From an uncultured Microcoleaceae cyanobacterium (GTDB lineage: Bacteria; Cyanobacteriota; Cyanobacteriia; Cyanobacteriales; Microcoleaceae), in assembly GCA_938083405.1 (NCBI GenBank), contig CALKCV010000493.1, positions 1 through 5,944 on the forward strand: a stretch of 5,944 nt of DNA. The letters are read 5' to 3'. This document shows positions 4,654 to 5,944 of this stretch, one piece after another. Made by a program: the position numbers and the translations under genes. Every line of letters starts with the position of its first letter. Position 1 is the stretch's first letter. The notes below the pieces were generated by a model. That model was not told where the DNA came from, did not search any database, and saw only the letters and a list, made by a program, of their open reading frames with translations.

Positions 4654-5944
4654 GTGTCTTCAGATCTAATAAGAACAGCCAATCAAATTCCGGGGCAGGG
4701 CGATCCGACAGCCCCACCACCCGCAGTACCGCCCCCTCCTGGCGGCCCGGGGAATATAACTGGTCTGGTATTCAACGACAGGAACCTTAACGGTATCTTG
4801 GATGGAAACGAAAGAGGTGTTTCTGGTGCGGGAGTAGCCCTGATCGATGTTAATACTGGGGCTGCAGTGGAGGCTATAACCGATGATAGCGGAACTTACT
4901 CCTTTGGTGGAGTCTTTTCTGGCAGCTACATACTGCGAACTGCGTTTGAGTTGCCCCAAACTCAAACCAACAGCAGCCCGATCGTAGTTATTAGCCCCGA
5001 TCCGGCAGAGATGGCTAATAACGTTATTGTGAATTTGGGCAGCACTGTCCCCAGGGATGTAGGGAACGTAGCAGGTGTAAAATATTTTGATGCTAACGGC
5101 AATGGCTTGTTAGATCCCGGCGAACCGGGTATTCCCAATTTTACAATCTACGCGGACACCAACAATAACGCTATCTTAGATGTTGGGGAGCCTTTCACCG
5201 TCAGCGGTCTGGGGGGTCAATACTTCTTGCCGAACTTGCCAACAACACGTCTGACTATTCGAGAATTTCAGGCAGAAGGAGTCAGTCAAACAAGCAATCC
5301 CTCCCCAACAGTAGAAATTATACCAGGACAAACCATTGCTGGAGTAAACATTCCATCTGGAGAGCCATTTGCTGGCGTTGGTTCCAGGACTCCCTTAGCT
5401 CGGGGTCCCGTTCCTCCCAATATAAATTTTGGTAATACTCCACAAGTAGCGATCGTTGGGGAAATAGGTGGGACTGTATTCAACGACATAAATGGCAACG
5501 GCCAAGCCGAACCGGGGGAACCGCCACTACCAGGAGCAGCTCTCTACATCGATTCCAACGGCAACTCGATCGCAGATCCTGGAGAACGCACAACAGTTAC
5601 AGATAACAGTGGCAGGTACAGTTTCCCTGGCTTGTTTATCGACAGTTTCATCGTTCGGGAAGTGCCGCCGCCTGGTTTTACGAGAAACGTTCCAGAGCCG
5701 GTTGTTACCCTAACTGTAGAAAATCCCGTCAACGATGCGGTCAATTTTGCCAATGTGGCAGGTCCAATACCGGCTCCGGCTCCGGCTCCACCAACAGGGG
5801 TTCCCGGACCTACCGGCCCGACTCCAGCACCGGCTCCAGCACCGGCCCCAGCACCGGCTCCAGCACCGGCCCCAGCACCGGCTCCAGCACCGGCTCCAGC
5901 ACCGGCTCCAGCACCGGCTCCAGCACCGGCTCCAGCACCGGCTC
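4654..5944 (+). CDS. SdrD B-like repeat protein with Pro-Ala tract (partial, 3' end beyond window)
   Basis: The frame stays open for 430 codons to the window edge. The GTG start is supported by GGAGGAG (4639-4645) 8 nt upstream. After a proline-rich stretch (18-33) come three SdrD B-like/Cna-B-type beta modules, at about 34-129, 137-258 and 270-368. They contain five calcium-loop motifs D-x-N-x-N-(4)-x-x-E, starting at residues 42, 146, 168, 278 and 300; Glu286 replaces the second Asp in the fourth. Modules also share the GxYxF turn (about 80-84, 188-191, 320-324). Residues 382-390 are three collagen-like triplets, followed by at least 40 residues of Pro-Ala. Such proteins are usually secreted or surface-attached, yet no signal peptide is visible. 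Type I secretion through an unseen C-terminal signal is possible. Function is not known. Confidence 0.85.
   Translation, partial: MSSDLIRTANQIPGQGDPTAPPPAVPPPPGGPGNITGLVFNDRNLNGILDGNERGVSGAGVALIDVNTGAAVEAITDDSGTYSFGGVFSGSYILRTAFELPQTQTNSSPIVVISPDPAEMANNVIVNLGSTVPRDVGNVAGVKYFDANGNGLLDPGEPGIPNFTIYADTNNNAILDVGEPFTVSGLGGQYFLPNLPTTRLTIREFQAEGVSQTSNPSPTVEIIPGQTIAGVNIPSGEPFAGVGSRTPLARGPVPPNINFGNTPQVAIVGEIGGTVFNDINGNGQAEPGEPPLPGAALYIDSNGNSIADPGERTTVTDNSGRYSFPGLFIDSFIVREVPPPGFTRNVPEPVVTLTVENPVNDAVNFANVAGPIPAPAPAPPTGVPGPTGPTPAPAPAPAPAPAPAPAPAPAPAPAPAPAPAPAPAPAPAPA
5824..5943 (+). repeat. 12-bp tandem repeat encoding Pro-Ala-Pro-Ala
   Basis: Ten uninterrupted units of CCAGCACCGGCY run to the window edge, each encoding PAPA. 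The last base alternates T, C, T, C, T in the first five units and is T in the last five, so the older part has a 24-bp period and the rest looks recently homogenised. The tract continues beyond the window. It forms a stiff extended spacer and is prone to slippage and misassembly. Confidence 0.95.

Noticed and set aside
4666..4965. A 99-residue minus-strand open frame opposite the SdrD-like gene
   Set aside because: The plus frame has a promoter, a ribosome site, domain structure and repeats. The minus frame has none of these and is a shadow.
5286..5753. Several short open frames on both strands within the SdrD-like gene
   Set aside because: They are by-products of repetitive coding sequence and conflict with the continuous 430-codon frame.
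5824..5944. The 12-bp array as a CRISPR or regulatory iteron
   Set aside because: Units are contiguous with no spacers and keep an open reading frame, so it is a coding minisatellite.

Overview
The window is cyanobacterial. It carries genes for cytochrome b559 and PsbL of photosystem II, the PSII assembly factor Ycf48, a membrane-anchored rubredoxin, and the ndhC-ndhK-ndhJ cluster of photosynthetic NDH-1. Three complete HIP1 palindromes (GCGATCGC) and many 7-of-8 variants point the same way. A heptamer repeat (CTAAAAT x3) and the large SdrD-like protein would suit a filamentous or otherwise large-genome cyanobacterium, but genus cannot be fixed from this sequence.

Layout. Bases 1-2250 hold a minus-strand unit that reads, in transcription order, rubA (2250-1915), ycf48 (1880-855), psbE (637-389), psbF (366-232) and psbL (219-94). 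A terminator-like stem-loop follows at 13-66. psbJ, the usual fourth gene of psbEFLJ, does not follow psbL in the bases available. Bases 2251-2624 are a divergent intergenic region with a probable rubA promoter, a HIP1 site and the heptamer repeat. Bases 2625-4211 are a plus-strand operon, ndhC-ndhK-ndhJ, with overlapping genes. Bases 4212-4653 hold a hairpin, a strong intrinsic terminator and then a good sigma-70-type promoter. From 4654 to the right edge runs a partial plus-strand gene for a large calcium-loop, SdrD B-like repeat protein. It ends, inside the window, in a proline-alanine tract encoded by ten 12-bp tandem repeats.

How the genes work together. RubA and Ycf48 act early in PSII assembly, around the D1/D2 reaction centre, and cytochrome b559 (PsbE/PsbF) and PsbL are early structural subunits of the same complex. 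The left half is therefore an assembly-plus-scaffold cluster. NdhC, NdhK and NdhJ are a membrane-arm subunit and two connecting-module subunits of thylakoid NDH-1, which serves respiration, cyclic electron flow around PSI and CO2 uptake. The SdrD-like gene has its own promoter behind the ndh terminator and is probably unrelated: a calcium-binding surface or secreted protein. Most of the window is conserved core photosynthesis. The less ordinary parts are the missing psbJ, the structured psbE leader, the poorly marked translation starts at the divergent junction, and the SdrD-like gene.
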